From Cyclina sinensis (lineage: Eukaryota > Mollusca > Bivalvia > Venerida > Veneridae): a DNA stretch of 64,000 nt. The position numbers and the translations under genes are program-made. The notes under the pieces are model-generated. The model worked only from the letters and a program-made list of their open reading frames with translations. It was not told where the DNA came from and ran no database searches. This document shows, one piece after another, positions 1 to 11,639 of the stretch (positions are counted from its first letter, which is position 1; each line of letters starts with the position of its first letter). The stretch covers positions 42,815,134 through 42,879,133 of the forward strand of contig JAAONU010000001.1 of the NCBI GenBank assembly GCA_012932295.1. Direction: 5' to 3'.

Positions 1-188
1 AGTAATAGTAACGCAGTTAATATGCAAATGTAACATTGATCTGATTTTATGCTTTTTTGTCAAGCGCAAGTTTTCATAACATATTTTTTTTACCTTGAAC
101 TCAATTCAGCTTTTTATTGTTTTGTGGTCACAGTAGTTATTTTTAAAGAAATTGAAAAACTGTCAACAAAGAAATATCTGCTTTACAG

Positions 189-474
189 AATAAGGAAAGT
201 GGCGGACAAATTCCAGGGTCCGTTGCTAAAGTCACCGGAAGCTCGTGTCAAACGACAAAAAGATTCAAGACCAAACAGTAAGGCGTCATCATCTAACGAC
301 GCTCCACCGGAAGTGAAATCCCAAGAAGTGCGCGCAGACTCACGCGCAGGGTTGTCGGATTTTGGCGAAGAAGAGATCCCATGTGAAAGACGGGCCTCGT
401 CTGATATGTCTTGTGGTAGTCAAGGGAACGCCTCTCGAGTTGACATGGCCAAATTGCCATCTATCGTTGAATAA
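189..474 (+). CDS. Terminal coding exon of an unrecognised gene
   Basis: An acceptor ('ctgctttacag', ending at 188) follows T-rich DNA and is followed by 95 open codons ending in TAA at 472-474. The frame carries one base over from the previous exon. The encoded tail is hydrophilic and looks disordered: rich in Ser, Lys, Arg, Asp and Glu, with basic clusters near the start (RKVADKF, RVKRQKD), an acidic patch (FGEEEIP) and C-terminus LPSIVE. GC content is clearly higher than in the flanks. The open frame upstream of 189 (from 49) is hydrophobic and AT-rich like intron, so I do not include it. The composition suggests the cytoplasmic or disordered C-terminus of a larger protein; I do not recognise the family. 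The rest of the gene lies left of the window. Confidence 0.5.
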
Positions 475-624
475 ATATAGACACACTTTGTTTTTGTTTT
501 TGACAATTCAGCGATACTCGTCAAACTTAAGAGAAAAAAAGAAACAATTAGGTCATATGATTTTAACAGCTAGGACTGAAATCTGTTCATTTGTTTTTTT
601 GTTTTTTTTCAAATTCAAATAAAA
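470..624 (+). promoter_or_regulatory. 3' UTR with poly(A) signals
   Basis: AATAAA occurs at 470-475, overlapping the stop codon, and again at 619-624. A further AATAAA at 898-903 sits just before an A-run near 907-920. The 619 copy is the best placed to end the transcript of the exon at 189-474. Which signal is used cannot be told from the sequence. Confidence 0.4.
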
Positions 625-1878
625 CAGAATTAATTTTAAAATGTCAGTAAAAAGTACCAGAAAGTTCTTATTATACAACTTATCATCTCTGTACAATTAC
701 ACATATAGATATTAAATGGTACTTTGTGTACAGTTATAAGAGTGTCCCATATATTTATAAAGCTATTTTTCCTGTTATCAAATACTGATTTAGCTCGCCT
801 GACTTGTCATTTTCATTGTCTTACCTTGAATCAATGAAGATATATATAAATAAGAAACCTAGTGAGGTACTGCTTATACTGATGCTAGTATTCTAAAAAT
901 AAATTTAAAAAAAAAAAAAAAGTAAAAACAATGTATTTATTTGGAAACTAAGATAAATCTTATGCCAACATGATAATGTGTTTTTCACACAGCGCATGTG
1001 CGGAAATCTTTCGAGTGTGTAAAATATATAAGGTGATTTTAGGAAGCTGGCAAAATACACCAATTCAGAAATGAGATCAACACGCGTAACACGTTACTCG
1101 TACCTTGGTAACTTTCTCGTAAATTTAATTTTGATATTTTTAGAAAAATATTTGTTTCACCAAAATAGATTTTCACTAAAGTCTCTTAACAAATCTCGAT
1201 CAGCTCTATAGTCGGGTACAAGCAGTAAGAACAGTTAGGAATAAACAACATTTCGTGAATGCATTTAATAGGCAGACCATTTCAGAGAACATGTACTGTA
1301 AGTTCAATGCAATTATTCATTTAGTTACCTATGTGCTTTTCTTAATATACAGTGCAAACTCATTTCTGTTAATTATTTTTGATTACAGTTATCGGTTCGT
1401 TTGGAGCCTGCAAACTGTATTTCTAACTCGAGATTTAATGAGTTATCTCCCATTAACAAAATCAGTCAATTTGTGAACATGACAGAAACCTTTAAATTTA
1501 CTTGTCTGAGAAAACCAAATTATTTTGTATCATATTCACAGTTTGTTACCAAAACTTGTTTTAGGTTAGCCGTAATATATACCGTTGAAGAATAACTGCC
1601 TGTGAAAATCAAAGAAATAAATAAGACCCATAAATACATTATATTTTCTTTTATCAGTCAATATGATTCCTAGACGAAAGGTACTGGTTGCTAAGTCGGC
1701 TACTTACAATAAACACAACAACTGAATGTGTACACAAACGCAGTCCAGTTTCTCCCAAACTTATTTCCAAGTTATCTCCTTTGCCGTTCTTTTTATAGTT
1801 GTCAATTTGTAGAAGCAGAGTAGAAAAGAGAAGTAGACCCTAAAAGTTAGCATGACTTCGCTAAATAACAGTAATTAA
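625..1878. other. AT-rich intergenic DNA, nothing recognised
   Basis: No coding-like composition, repeat or RNA gene is visible. The short open frames at 1255-1476 and 1401-1595 overlap each other in different frames and have AT-driven composition. Confidence 0.5.
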
Positions 1879-1879
1879 G

Positions 1880-1983
1880 GGGAAAACGTGACAAAACGCA
1901 AAACGGAACAGGAAGAGGAGTCTAACAACGACTTTGGAATTACAATTTCAACTTGGCAAGATATAGATGTCATTATGCATTAA
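1880..1983 (+). CDS. Possible small exon, unrecognised
   Basis: About 34 open codons follow a weak AG ('cagtaattaag', ending 1879) and end in TAA at 1981-1983. The peptide is protein-like for this AT-rich setting: a charged start (TKRKTEQEEESNND) followed by FGITISTWQDID. An in-frame stop lies just upstream, so it would have to be a spliced terminal exon. There is no recognised family and no strong polypyrimidine tract, so this is a weak call. Confidence 0.15.
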
Positions 1984-2282
1984 AATGTAATAACTTATCA
2001 TAGGAATTTTTAAAAGAAATCACACAGAAAACAAAGACAAAGGTTTGATCACAAACTAAAAAGCCAAGATGTAATTGTCATTTGGCAGAATTCGTGTAGG
2101 CTGAATTCCACTTCTGTGTTTAAAACTTTGATTTATCAAGCCCTCGTGTTGTAGTTTCATATTATCTGCACGAGTGTCTGTCTGCATTCTGTTACGATCA
2201 AGGAGAAAAATTCTAGGACAGACTTTGGTAAGTGCGCTAACACCGGAGTGCAGTATGTTGTGAGTTATGCATTTTGTTGTTC

Positions 2283-2430
2283 AACACCAAAGTGCGTTTA
2301 AAACACGAAAGTGTGTTTAGCACCAAAGTGTGTTCAAAACAAAATGCGTTTAACATGAAAGTGCGTTCAACACCAAAGTGCGTTCAACACTAAAGTGCGT
2401 TCAGCATCAAAGTACTTTACACCAAGGTTA
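2283..2430. repeat. 17-bp minisatellite, about 9 copies
   Basis: Tandem copies of a unit like 'cgttcaacaccaaagtg' run head to tail with scattered substitutions. The copies near 2365-2415 are the best conserved. They degrade at both edges. Confidence 0.8.
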
Positions 2431-2929
2431 ATTCAAATGTCTTTAAATAAGATATGATAGGACAGACATAGAATATTGATATAACTTTTTTTCTAAATAA
2501 GATTTACACCATCTGGAGTCACATCAGTACACAGTACGTAAGTTGCAGTAGGAGTTTCCGAAACTCTTTCGACATATAGGCCTAACAACTAAAGAGTTTT
2601 CATTCGTAAGAATGCAAAAAGGTCCTTGGTTAAGATTGAAATCAGAAGCTAATCTAGGGAGGCTATGTCGATTCTGAAAATTTCTGTCCTTCAAAATAAG
2701 AGTGTATATAGTAACGAGTAAAGAAAAAAAACGTTGTGTGATTTCAAAAACTTGCCTGTTTTATAGGATGGCCGCACTACAAGAAGCTAATGCGCATTTT
2801 GAAAATGCTACTTTGGTGAAAACACAATGGTACAATTGTGATCATGAAACAAACGGCTCCTTTGTGAAGCTACGATTGCACGATGCTAATTTAATCATGA
2901 AAAATCTTGTGATCATCACAGTTTCACGG

Positions 2930-3660
2930 CGTTTTCATAAGTGTAACACGTTGCATTGCGTTTCACCTTCATACCGTCGCGCTTTTATCATCGTATCATT
3001 GTGTTTTCATAATTTTACTATCGCATTTTCATCATCGTACCATCACGTTTACATTGTCGTACCAACGCGTTTTCATCATCTTAAGTTGCGTTTTCATAAT
3101 TGTAAGATCGTTTCATTGCATTTTCACCTTCATACTAACGCGTTTTCATCATCATATCATTGAGTTTTTACCATCTCAGCATCTCATTATCATCATCGTA
3201 CCATCGCGTTTACATTATCGTAACTTCGCGTTTTCATCTTCCTACCATCGCGTTTTCATCATCGTACCATCGTGTTTTCATAATCGTACCCTCGTGTTTT
3301 CATCATCGTACCATCGTGTTTTCATAATCGTACCATCGCGTTTTCATCATCGTGCCATCAGGTTTTCATCATCGTACCCTGGTATTTTCATCATCGTACC
3401 ATCGCGGTTACATCATCTTAACGTCGCCTTTTCATCATCGTACCCTCGTGTTTTCATCATCGTATCATCGCGGTTACATCATCTTAACCTCGCCTTTTCA
3501 TCATCGTACCATCGCGTTTTACGTCCTCGTACCATCGCGTTTTACATTCATCGTACCTTCGCGTTTTCACCATCGTACCTTCGCGTTTTCACTATCGTAT
3601 CTTCACGATTTCACTATCGTACCATCGCATTTTCACCACAGGGCTGTCGCGTTTCCACCA
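2930..3660. repeat. 22-bp minisatellite 'ccatcgcgttttcatcatcgta'-type
   Basis: A roughly 0.7-kb array of a 22-bp unit built from 'ccatcgcgtttt' plus 'catcatcgta', best conserved from about 3240 to 3600. Because 22 is not a multiple of 3 and the unit has no stop in any + frame, the three frames cycle through one another. This produces long open frames (2702-3163, 3054-3674, 3352-3726) with repeating FHH/FSSSYHR/FIIVPSR peptides. I treat these as artefacts. A short inverted unit ('gcgatggtacgatg') sits just downstream near 3750-3764. Confidence 0.9.
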
Positions 3661-3764
3661 TCACCAGCGTGTAATTCTATAATTACTTGGAGCATTTTTA
3701 GAACGTATGGTATATATATTTTATAAAAAAGGAATTAGTTTAGCGATGGCGCGATGGTACGATG

Positions 3765-4650
3765 TTGCGGGTCGTGTCAGAATAGAAATTCAAATCTTCA
3801 AAAGGTTGTAAGTGACATTTAAACTGATATCTCAGTGCAGTAATTTCGATAAGAATATATAGCTCATTGTAATGTAATGATCTACATGTACTCGAAATAT
3901 GACATATGCATTAGATGGCTTCTTAAACATTTAAATGCACGAGGTGTTAGAGTAACATGCATACTCCTACAGTGTGACAGCTTTCAGTCGGTCGGTCTTT
4001 ATGTATTTCCTTTTTTTAAGTTTCTTATGTTCAGAAAAAAAGGGATTTTTAAGGTTTTTTCCTATTTTTATTCTAACTTTTGCCCAATTTTACTCAAAAT
4101 ATCACAAAAGCATTGTACTATGGTCTTGTCCAATGGACCGGAAATTGTTGACGGATCACGTGACTCTGCCTTTCCAGCATTGTTAACGGTAAATCTTTGC
4201 AAAATTGAGAATAGCTTACTTGAAAACACGGGCAAATATGACATTTTATGGATGACCTTGCTGGTTTTTCGCCCTTTAGTGGCCATTGTTTGGTTTGCAG
4301 AAATACAAGGTGCTGGTGATGCTACGATGCGTTGTTTGCTTTCATCGTCATGAAACAATGAAAAGGTAAAACCTTTTTCTTATTTCTAAAATAAATTATT
4401 TTAGATATTTGTGTTAGTAATGCTTAATTACTCTTTTTATTGGACGGACCATAAAACAAAGCTTGCTTAGCTATTTTGCCTAAAAATTGATGTTACGTTT
4501 TCATATTGAAAACATATTCTCATTAAAGCTGGTATTTCACTAGTGTTAAAATGCATTTTGTTACTACATGTTATAATGCGTATAACTATTAAGGTTCAAA
4601 GTTGAACAGCCACGTAAACCTTTATTTGATTGTATAAAGCATAATCTTTA
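3765..4650. other. Intergenic DNA, nothing recognised
   Basis: Open frames at 3877-4353 (+), 3974-4186 (+) and 4068-4358 (-) overlap on both strands. None has splice support or recognisable protein character. Confidence 0.4.
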
Positions 4651-4654
4651 AAAA

Positions 4655-4800
4655 CTCATCTCTCGGTTCGAACCTGCCGCCCTTTCAGAAGCATTCCGCC
4701 ACTTGATTGCACTGGTTTGAAACCCGAACGAAAGACGACAACACTATAACACGACTTTGATTAAAATTACATGTTCTTGTTTTAATGTCAGAGTTTAATT
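4655..4800. repeat. Dispersed direct repeat, copy 1
   Basis: Contains 'ggttcgaacc' (4665-4674), then 'tgccgcc', 'ttgattgcactggtttga' and, 40 bp on, 'attacatgttcttgtttt'. The same order and spacing recurs about 465 bp downstream (5118-5275). The GTTCGAA core resembles a tRNA B box, but no A box is evident. Confidence 0.6.
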
Positions 4801-5117
4801 TTATAACAAATACTAATGTGTATGTATGAAAGCTGTAGTGGTCGGCTTGTTAAACAATTACATCGTCGCCAATTTTTGTTTTTGTGAAGAAAGGTAGTTG
4901 TTGTGAGGAGGTTACTATGGTAAGATATTTCTCTTTGAAGAAAAAGTAAGTCCGCCCTCTTTCTCGACGTGTTTATTCTCTAAAAGTAACACTAATTGGT
5001 GTTTTAATTTTATTATTTAAGATATAGCCTACGGGTTTTTATTTGATATACATATTTCAAGAAAAGATGACGTAAACTTTAATTTGGTTCGCAACTCGTT
5101 TTGAATTTTCAGTGTCG

Positions 5118-5275
5118 AAATTGGTGCCTGGTTTCGAACCTACCGCCTCTTCAAAACCAGTCAAAATTTGATTGTACTGGTTTGAATCCCGAACTTAAGA
5201 AGGAATTACCATGAACTTTGATGGCTCTGAGTCAAATTACATGTTCTTGTTTTGTTGTTAGAGTTTAGATGTTTT
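5118..5275. repeat. Dispersed direct repeat, copy 2
   Basis: Copy of 4655-4800 with 'ggtttcgaacc' at 5130-5140, 'taccgcc', 'ttgattgtactggtttga' and 'aattacatgttcttgtttt'. The interior is diverged. Equal order and spacing argue for duplication of a block. Confidence 0.6.
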
Positions 5276-5332
5276 TGGACTTAAAGGTATTTTAATCATG
5301 TTGAATAATTTTCTTTTGTATTTAGGTACGAA

Positions 5333-5455
5333 ATGGGAATGGACAAGCATGGTAACCAAGCGAAAAGTCAAAAATGCTGTAACGACGATGGGCAGACGGA
5401 AATATACGTAAATACACGTGGGTGGCTTCAAAAAGACAAGACGAAGTCGCTGTGA
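5333..5455 (+). CDS. Possible small exon or ORF, unrecognised
   Basis: Forty codons from ATG at 5333 to TGA at 5453-5455, preceded by a fair acceptor ('ttcttttgtatttag', ending 5325). The peptide is hydrophilic (MGMDKHGNQAKSQKCCNDDG at its start), unlike the surrounding AT-driven translations. There is no known family. It could equally be a chance frame. Confidence 0.15.
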   Translation: MGMDKHGNQAKSQKCCNDDGQTEIYVNTRGWLQKDKTKSL

Positions 5456-5700
5456 CAGAAGTGGAAAGATGAGTATCGATGATGCTTGCAGATAAGTAAC
5501 ACTTAAGTCCTTTTTAGAAGTTAGAAATTCATTGATAGTCTTTCTGCTTTTGACCAGTAGTCTAATACAATTAAAGTGTACAATTTTCGGATAACTCCAG
5601 TTGACACTGGAAACCTTTCCATCAATATAGGAAGTATTTAGTCAGCACAGAATTTGCCTGTGTCAATATTCAAGGTTGTTACGAGTTAGTGACCCAGTGT

Positions 5701-5835
5701 TTGAAAAGTAGTTTCGTGCATGGAAATCAAATGAAACGACAAACCCCTAAAACACCGAGTGGACCGGAGTTCGTGTTGCATAGACACCAGTGTGATCACT
5801 TCAGTGCGTCCGTCCGCCTACTCCTGCCCAGGTGA
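5701..5835 (+). pseudogene. Fragment of a repeated protein-coding element
   Basis: Frame 5701-5835 reads SFVHGNQMKRQ... and ...EFVLHRHQCDHFSASVR before running into a stop. It aligns with the - strand frame at 13396-13671, which starts GGFVYENHMKRP and continues KFMLHKHQCEHSRASDR. Matching over about 33 residues with conservative changes (H/R/K, D/E, I/V/L-type) indicates common origin at protein level. This copy lacks the CxxC half. It is probably a decayed transposon or gene-duplicate fragment. Confidence 0.6.
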
Positions 5836-5839
5836 ACCC

Positions 5840-6850
5840 CTACAGGTTGAAATTGTTGCTAAACTTTAGTATGGGCTTAAAAGGTCCATTACTTAAATCA
5901 GCACATGCACAATTTTCTGTGAACACTTATGTCATAGGTATTATAGGAAATAAGCAGAATCCCTTACCAGGCACTTGAAACACTTATAACCAACTTAATC
6001 TAATGAAAATCTATTCGCGTACTGGTTTTGTCATGTTATCAAGCAAATCATGTGACCATAGGCAAGATCATGTGTTCACAAATCGAATGCAATAACTGAA
6101 ATATGTTTGTTGTATTTTCTGTTCTATTTTTCTGTCACAAATTTTTACAACTGTTAAAAAATAAATCCGACAGGGGAAGTGACTCTGTGAAGCTTATTCG
6201 AAACCGTATTGCCATGGCAAACTTGCGTTGATATCTTTCCGTCATCATGAAGTATCTGGGGTAACTTGGTACATTGTAATCACATTTCAGTAATTCTCAC
6301 TATTTGATGCTCTTCTTGTCATGCTTGGGGTCATTCAGTTTTGACCAAATTGTGTGAACGATTACAGACTACATAGCCGTACGTTTTAAGGTCAGACTAA
6401 GTAAAACGTTGATTTAAAAAAGTTTTCCTATTTATTTGATAGATGTATCAAATCTGATGATGCCTGAAGTTAAGAATTGTCCTATATTCAAAACATCTTG
6501 GTAAACCTGTTTCATACTGGCAATATTTTGCTAATAAGTTGTTTCCTAAAACAGTAAAAATAACCAATACATTACATCCACAGTCTTACTATGAAATACA
6601 CATCAACAAAACTGCTCACTGCTCAGTGTCACTTAACATATAAAAATCGTATCCCAAGTATTCGACGCCGCCTCCTGTGGACGTCGAAAAGACACTACCA
6701 CAGCCGTAACTACCATAGTAACGATCAAAACTACCAAAGAAATCATCAGCATAATGTCCACGGCCAATATATGCTACATCCTCAGTAACAGCATTAAACA
6801 ACTATCACCACAACAACTATCTCACCATCGACAACCATTATAACTTTTTT
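5840..6850. other. Intergenic DNA, nothing recognised
   Basis: Only short open frames on opposing strands near 6591-6801. No repeats or splice-supported exons are visible. Confidence 0.4.
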
Positions 6851-6851
6851 T

Positions 6852-7853
6852 GTCGAGCCCGCTTGCGGATAGCTGGACATAGTCGTCACATTTGGCACCG
6901 CAGTTCGGTGTATGTACGTGTGTGCGTGCGTGCGTCCGTCCGTCCAGATTGCCTAGACCCGGAAATAACTTCTCTGTGCATGGAAGTATTTTGAAATACC
7001 TTTGCACATTTGTTCACCTTGATGAGACGGTGTGTTGCGTGCAAGACCCAAGTTCCCAGTTCAATGGTCAAGGTCACAGTGCCAGGTCAAATGTCCAAAA
7101 TGTTGATGATAGACCTTGTCCTGGCCATAACTTCTCCCTGCATGGAAGGATTTTAAAATACCTTGGCACATTTGCTCACCTTGATGAGATGGTGTCTCGC
7201 ATGCAAGACCCAGATTCCTACCTAAGAGGTCAAGGTCACAGTGTCAGCTTAAATGTCCAAAATGATGATAGACATTGTCTGGGCCATTACTTCTCCATGC
7301 ATGGAAGAATGTGAAAATACCGTGATACAATTGTTATGCTGTCTGAAAGAGACATCATATAGGCATTCCTTATCCTTCCATCATTGTCATTCTATAATTC
7401 TGTTAAGTGTGGGGAAGAAATCCATAACTAAAAAAGGTAATGATTGCCTAGTCCGGGCCCTAACTTCTCTGTGCATGGAAGGATTTTGAAATACCTTGGC
7501 ACATTTGTTCATCTTGATGAGACGGTGTGTCGCGTGCAAGACCTAGTTCCCAGTTCAAAGGTCAAGGTCACAGTGCCAGGTTAAAAGTTCAGAATTTTGA
7601 TGACAGACCTTGTCCGGGCCATAATTTCTCCATGGAAGAATTTTGAAATACCTTGATACATTTTTTATGTTCCCTGAAAGAGACATCATATAGGCCTATG
7701 TTGTCCTTCAATTATTATGTTATTCTGTCATTCTGTTAAGTGTGTTGAAGAACTCCATAACTAAAAAAGGTATTGACTTCTAACTTTGTTTGTAAATAGA
7801 TCTCTAGTTTACCGTCCTATCACCATAGACGGCTTTCCAATGGCTGGCTCGAC
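6852..7853. mobile_element. Non-autonomous element with tandem 155-175 bp units
   Basis: Begins with GTCGAGCC (6852-6859) and ends with the inverted GGCTCGAC (7846-7853). A CGTG/CGTC-rich head at about 6905-6945 is followed by five diverged units. Each carries 'taacttctc', 'catggaag', 'attttgaaatacc', 'tcaccttgatgagac' and 'aggtcaaggtcacagtg'. Unit starts lie near 6961, 7117, 7280, 7456 and 7616. There is no coding capacity. This matches a repeat style common in bivalve genomes. Confidence 0.7.
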
Positions 7854-7864
7854 ATGCTGCCCAT

Positions 7865-9360
7865 GGGCATTCTTGTTTTAAATCGCTCTTATTCCTTTTC
7901 ATTACCCCTACGCCATTTTTCTTCCTTCTACCATTTTTCTTGATAAATAGATGACCCAGTTGTGCTTGGGCTCCTTGCATCGAAAGACAAGCTCTTTGGC
8001 CTACATTTCATAATCTTTTTTCGAATCTTTTACTGAAAAAGATCTCACCCAGGACCCTCAAACACTACATAGTGATTGATATAGTGATACTATATATTGT
8101 CTTTTTCTGTAAAGAACTATCGTTTCGGTTTTTACTCCGTTTACTTAAATACCCTATCTCAGTAGTCCTTTATCAAATTCTGGTTTATTTGTTTCTTAAT
8201 TTTCTTTAGAATATCTATTTCCTCAAATATGAAACATTCTTCAGATGTTGTAGCTATCTATTAAGGGTCAATATACATGTTTACAATTCATGAACAATAT
8301 CGAAAATTAAGACATAATAGAGACACTAAAAGTGAAGTATGGTGCTCGAACCCCTTTACTCATTCCCTTCAGCGGAAACACTTTTACTGTGTTTAATTTT
8401 ATAATGATTTTTAAGGGGACTGTAGCAATTTGAAACTTTTTTCGATTAAAGTGTTATACCAGGAAACTACAGAAACATTCTCTCAGTAAGAGACCCAGGT
8501 TATTTGCAAGTCAGTCTGTTAAACTGTTATAATGATTGTGCTAGCTCGTGTTGGAATTTGTCTGTGCAGAATTATGGTTACAAATCAAAGATACCAAAGC
8601 GGGTCATTGACATTTACCTAAGAGACTTCGAATATGAGAATCTTTGGACAATGTATTGGGGAAACAACTTTATCTAACCTGTCTGATATTAGAATTCCGA
8701 GAAAAAATAATATGCGAGCATCGCATTAAAGTGTGTATCCGTTCCTGTTGATGTTAGTCAATCATTAGTTCGATATTTCACCTGCCTGGTATTTGCCTGT
8801 ACTTGAGAACATTCGATGCGAGTTAATTAAAATTTATAATTAACTAGCAGTTAATATGTTAATATAGTAAATGATTAAGTAATTTAATAGCCTTGTAAAT
8901 GAGCTAGGGACAGCCTCGAACGGATTCGGTATCCTAATGTCTTGGTTACTCGACGCTTGACGATACGTATTCTATATTGTTTCGCTGACGTTATCAGCGT
9001 TTCTGTACGATCTATCTGTACAATAGAAAAGGTTTATTCTAAACATCATTCTAAGATCACTCGATCTATGCTTCTTACACATGAAATAAAGATAAAATAT
9101 TGTATATTTGTTGAATATATTATGCATCTGTGACATTAGCAATTTTTGAATTTTTGTTATCGACGCTGAGTATATAGAAGATACAGGTGTGGATTTAAGA
9201 AAAATATTTTTCAATAAGGCACAATCCAGTTATATTAAAAATCCAGCAACATTTAAACATGCTACATTTTATAACAGAGTCATTGCAATAGGCAAATCTT
9301 CGTAAATGCAGATACAGTATAAGTCATGTTCAATTGAGTATACAGTAATATCAGAAATTT
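7865..9360. other. Intergenic DNA, nothing recognised
   Basis: AT-rich sequence. Open frames at 8942-9133 (+) and 8972-9214 (-) overlap antisense. No feature is supported. Confidence 0.4.
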
Positions 9361-9369
9361 AAGTTTTAG

Positions 9370-9770
9370 GTGTGTTGCCTGCCATTAAAATGGTTGGCAA
9401 GATCATTAGCAAAATACATTACACAGCTATTCTATATAACACTTTTTACAGATCTGTTGTTCCCTGTGGAGGCAGTGGGCAAGATCTGTAGACCTGTTTG
9501 TTAGTCTCTATTTAAGAAAGAACAATTCTATGAGAAGCATTTCGCTACTAAACGAATTAAATCATGCTACACGTGTGGGATCTGTTGTTCATTGTAAAGA
9601 TGGTGGACAAGATCCTCAGCACTTTTTAGTTCCAATAGAAAATTGTCAATTTTCTTCTTTATTCAATTTCATTTACATACTTGTCGGTTCTGAATAATAA
9701 ATCATTCTACACATGTGCGGGGACTGTTGTTCGCTGTAACGATGGTGGACAAGATCCTTAGCACTTATTT
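9370..9770. repeat. Four diverged repeat units
   Basis: The motif 'tgttgttc..tgtaa.gatggtgga' plus 'caagatcct.agcac' recurs near 9372, 9452, 9583 and 9726. The last two units are the most alike and continue with '..tttagttccaa.ag'. Spacing is 80, 131 and about 142 bp. Confidence 0.65.
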
Positions 9771-9789
9771 AGTTCCAAAAGTCTTTTTA

Positions 9790-11420
9790 TCGTATAAATA
9801 TTTTTAGATAGGAATAAATTTCATTATTGTGGCTTCTTATACTGTTATATGATATATGAACGTGGTTTATTTGGAAAAAATGCTTGTTCGTGTGTTTGGA
9901 AAGGCTTCAGAGATGTTCAGTATATCTGAAATACAATTTAACATTGAAATACAAGGGGTCATAAGTCAAACATTTTTGAAACACTTTACTGTAAAACTAA
10001 GGGCATCAGTCTAACTAAACACCTCCACAAAAGAGCGGATAGACAGACAACTTATCGACAATACTTACAAACTACGACATAGTCCGTCATAGAAAAGCCG
10101 ACTGACACAACACTACCTCCGCGTGAATAAATTCAGGCGTTTCCTAGACGCCTTGAAATCTCCCTTAGTATTAGGAAAAACAGCTAGAGTCATTTCAGTC
10201 ATCAGAATAAAAGGTATTCCATGGTAGTATTATCTGCTTTGTACTTTAATCAGACTAATTATCGTCTAACATCAAAGGACGTGGAGATGTATCTTTCTTG
10301 TCACGTGACTGCGATACTGGGAATTTTTCGGCTATTATTAGTATTGCAGACAGGCTGGGTATTTGAAATTTACAGAAATTTACTTGGAAGGCTGTAATTT
10401 GGTTTCTTTTTACATTTTAGGATGTCACTCACAATCTAAAATTACTTCCAAGCGCAATATGTCATTTGGTCCTGAGTTCTTACCTAATTCTTATTTTAGC
10501 CACGTCATGTCTAGATTTTGTCCCCTAGTAAATTACTGACCAATCAAAATGTAAATTGTTTTGGTTCACCTATATTTTCGTTCTTAGTAGAAAAACTTTC
10601 CCCTGCTTTCAACAGCTTAACAGGGATTTCTTTTTACATTCAGTCACCACGACATTGGTCCTACTTTCATCGAAGCGTATCCTGGCTTATATTGACTTGT
10701 TTTTCACAGTACGCCAAAACAGCCTTGATCCTGAATCTCATTATTCTGTTTTATTGTATCATTCTGGTGATAAATCTAGTCAGTCACATAAGAGCAATTC
10801 TGTGATAGCACCGTTTCTATTTCGGCATGGAAACATGAGTAAACAGATGAAAAATGGGGCACCCAGTTTGCTGTTTTGTTTTTTTTAGCCTTTCACCTTC
10901 TATGTGTTGTCTTCTTCTATGTCTGCATACACCCGATAAACAGAAACGATGTTGTCCTTTTGGAGAATATTCGATTTTAATGAGCAATATGTGCCAATAA
11001 ACAATAAAAATGATTGAATTATGCCTGGTTAACTGAAAAAAGAGCTGTACAAAAATGTCATTGTTTCTTTTTCATATTCTTTCTCCTGTTTATTTGAAAA
11101 CTCTTGGAATAATATTGAGATCGCTGTTTCAGTTTCGGTTTGCCTAAACAGCTTACGTTTGACTAATTCATTACGTATTCAGACTATCATCTCGTTCTGC
11201 TTTGTTCCTTTTGTCTCCGACAAATTACAAGCCTCATGAATATTTCTAGCATTTTAGAGATACTTGCATAGGTTGTCTTGGACTTTGCCCACACTTGGCA
11301 CAGACAAATCTAGTGATTTTAGCAAACTCAAGTCATCATAAAACAATATAGGCCTACCATCGCCTGTTTTAATTCCTGGCCGACCATCATCATCATCCTA
11401 CATCAACCCCCGCCACAAAC
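9790..11420. other. Intergenic DNA, nothing recognised
   Basis: Overlapping + open frames at 10518-10805 and 10556-10888 are hydrophobic, AT-driven and lack splice or homology support. Confidence 0.4.
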
Positions 11421-11432
11421 AATAACAGCCAT

Positions 11433-11621
11433 TTATAAGAATAAAATTATATCTGAAAGTTGTGTATTATCAATTGTATCATAGGGTTTAAACTTTTCGG
11501 ACCTGAATTGCTGCACCTTATTTCCCAGCCTGGAGACTCTTTTCAGTATCATTAATTCATCTGTCATGATCATGCGCACTGGACTCGATGTCTGTAGGAC
11601 GCTTGTCTTCTGTCCCAACAT
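11433..11621 (-). CDS. Small ORF with protein-like composition, unrecognised
   Basis: Sixty-two codons with an ATG start, containing a stretch such as DELMILKRVSRLGNKVQQFR, which could form an amphipathic helix. No signal peptide, family or splice partner is evident, and an in-frame stop sits close upstream. It may be chance. I list it because its codon content is less AT-skewed than the flanks. Confidence 0.15.
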   Translation of the reverse strand: MLGQKTSVLQTSSPVRMIMTDELMILKRVSRLGNKVQQFRSEKFKPYDTIDNTQLSDIILFL

Positions 11622-11639
11622 TTAACCTTCCATAATGTT

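Noticed and set aside
2702..3726. Three long overlapping + strand ORFs (153, 206 and 124 codons)
   Set aside because: They are translations of the 22-bp minisatellite, whose unit lacks stops in all three frames; the repeated FHH/FSSSYHR peptides are an artefact.
3877..4358. 158-codon + ORF with a 96-codon - ORF opposite
   Set aside because: No splice signals, domain or conservation. Open on both strands and in two + frames, as expected by chance.
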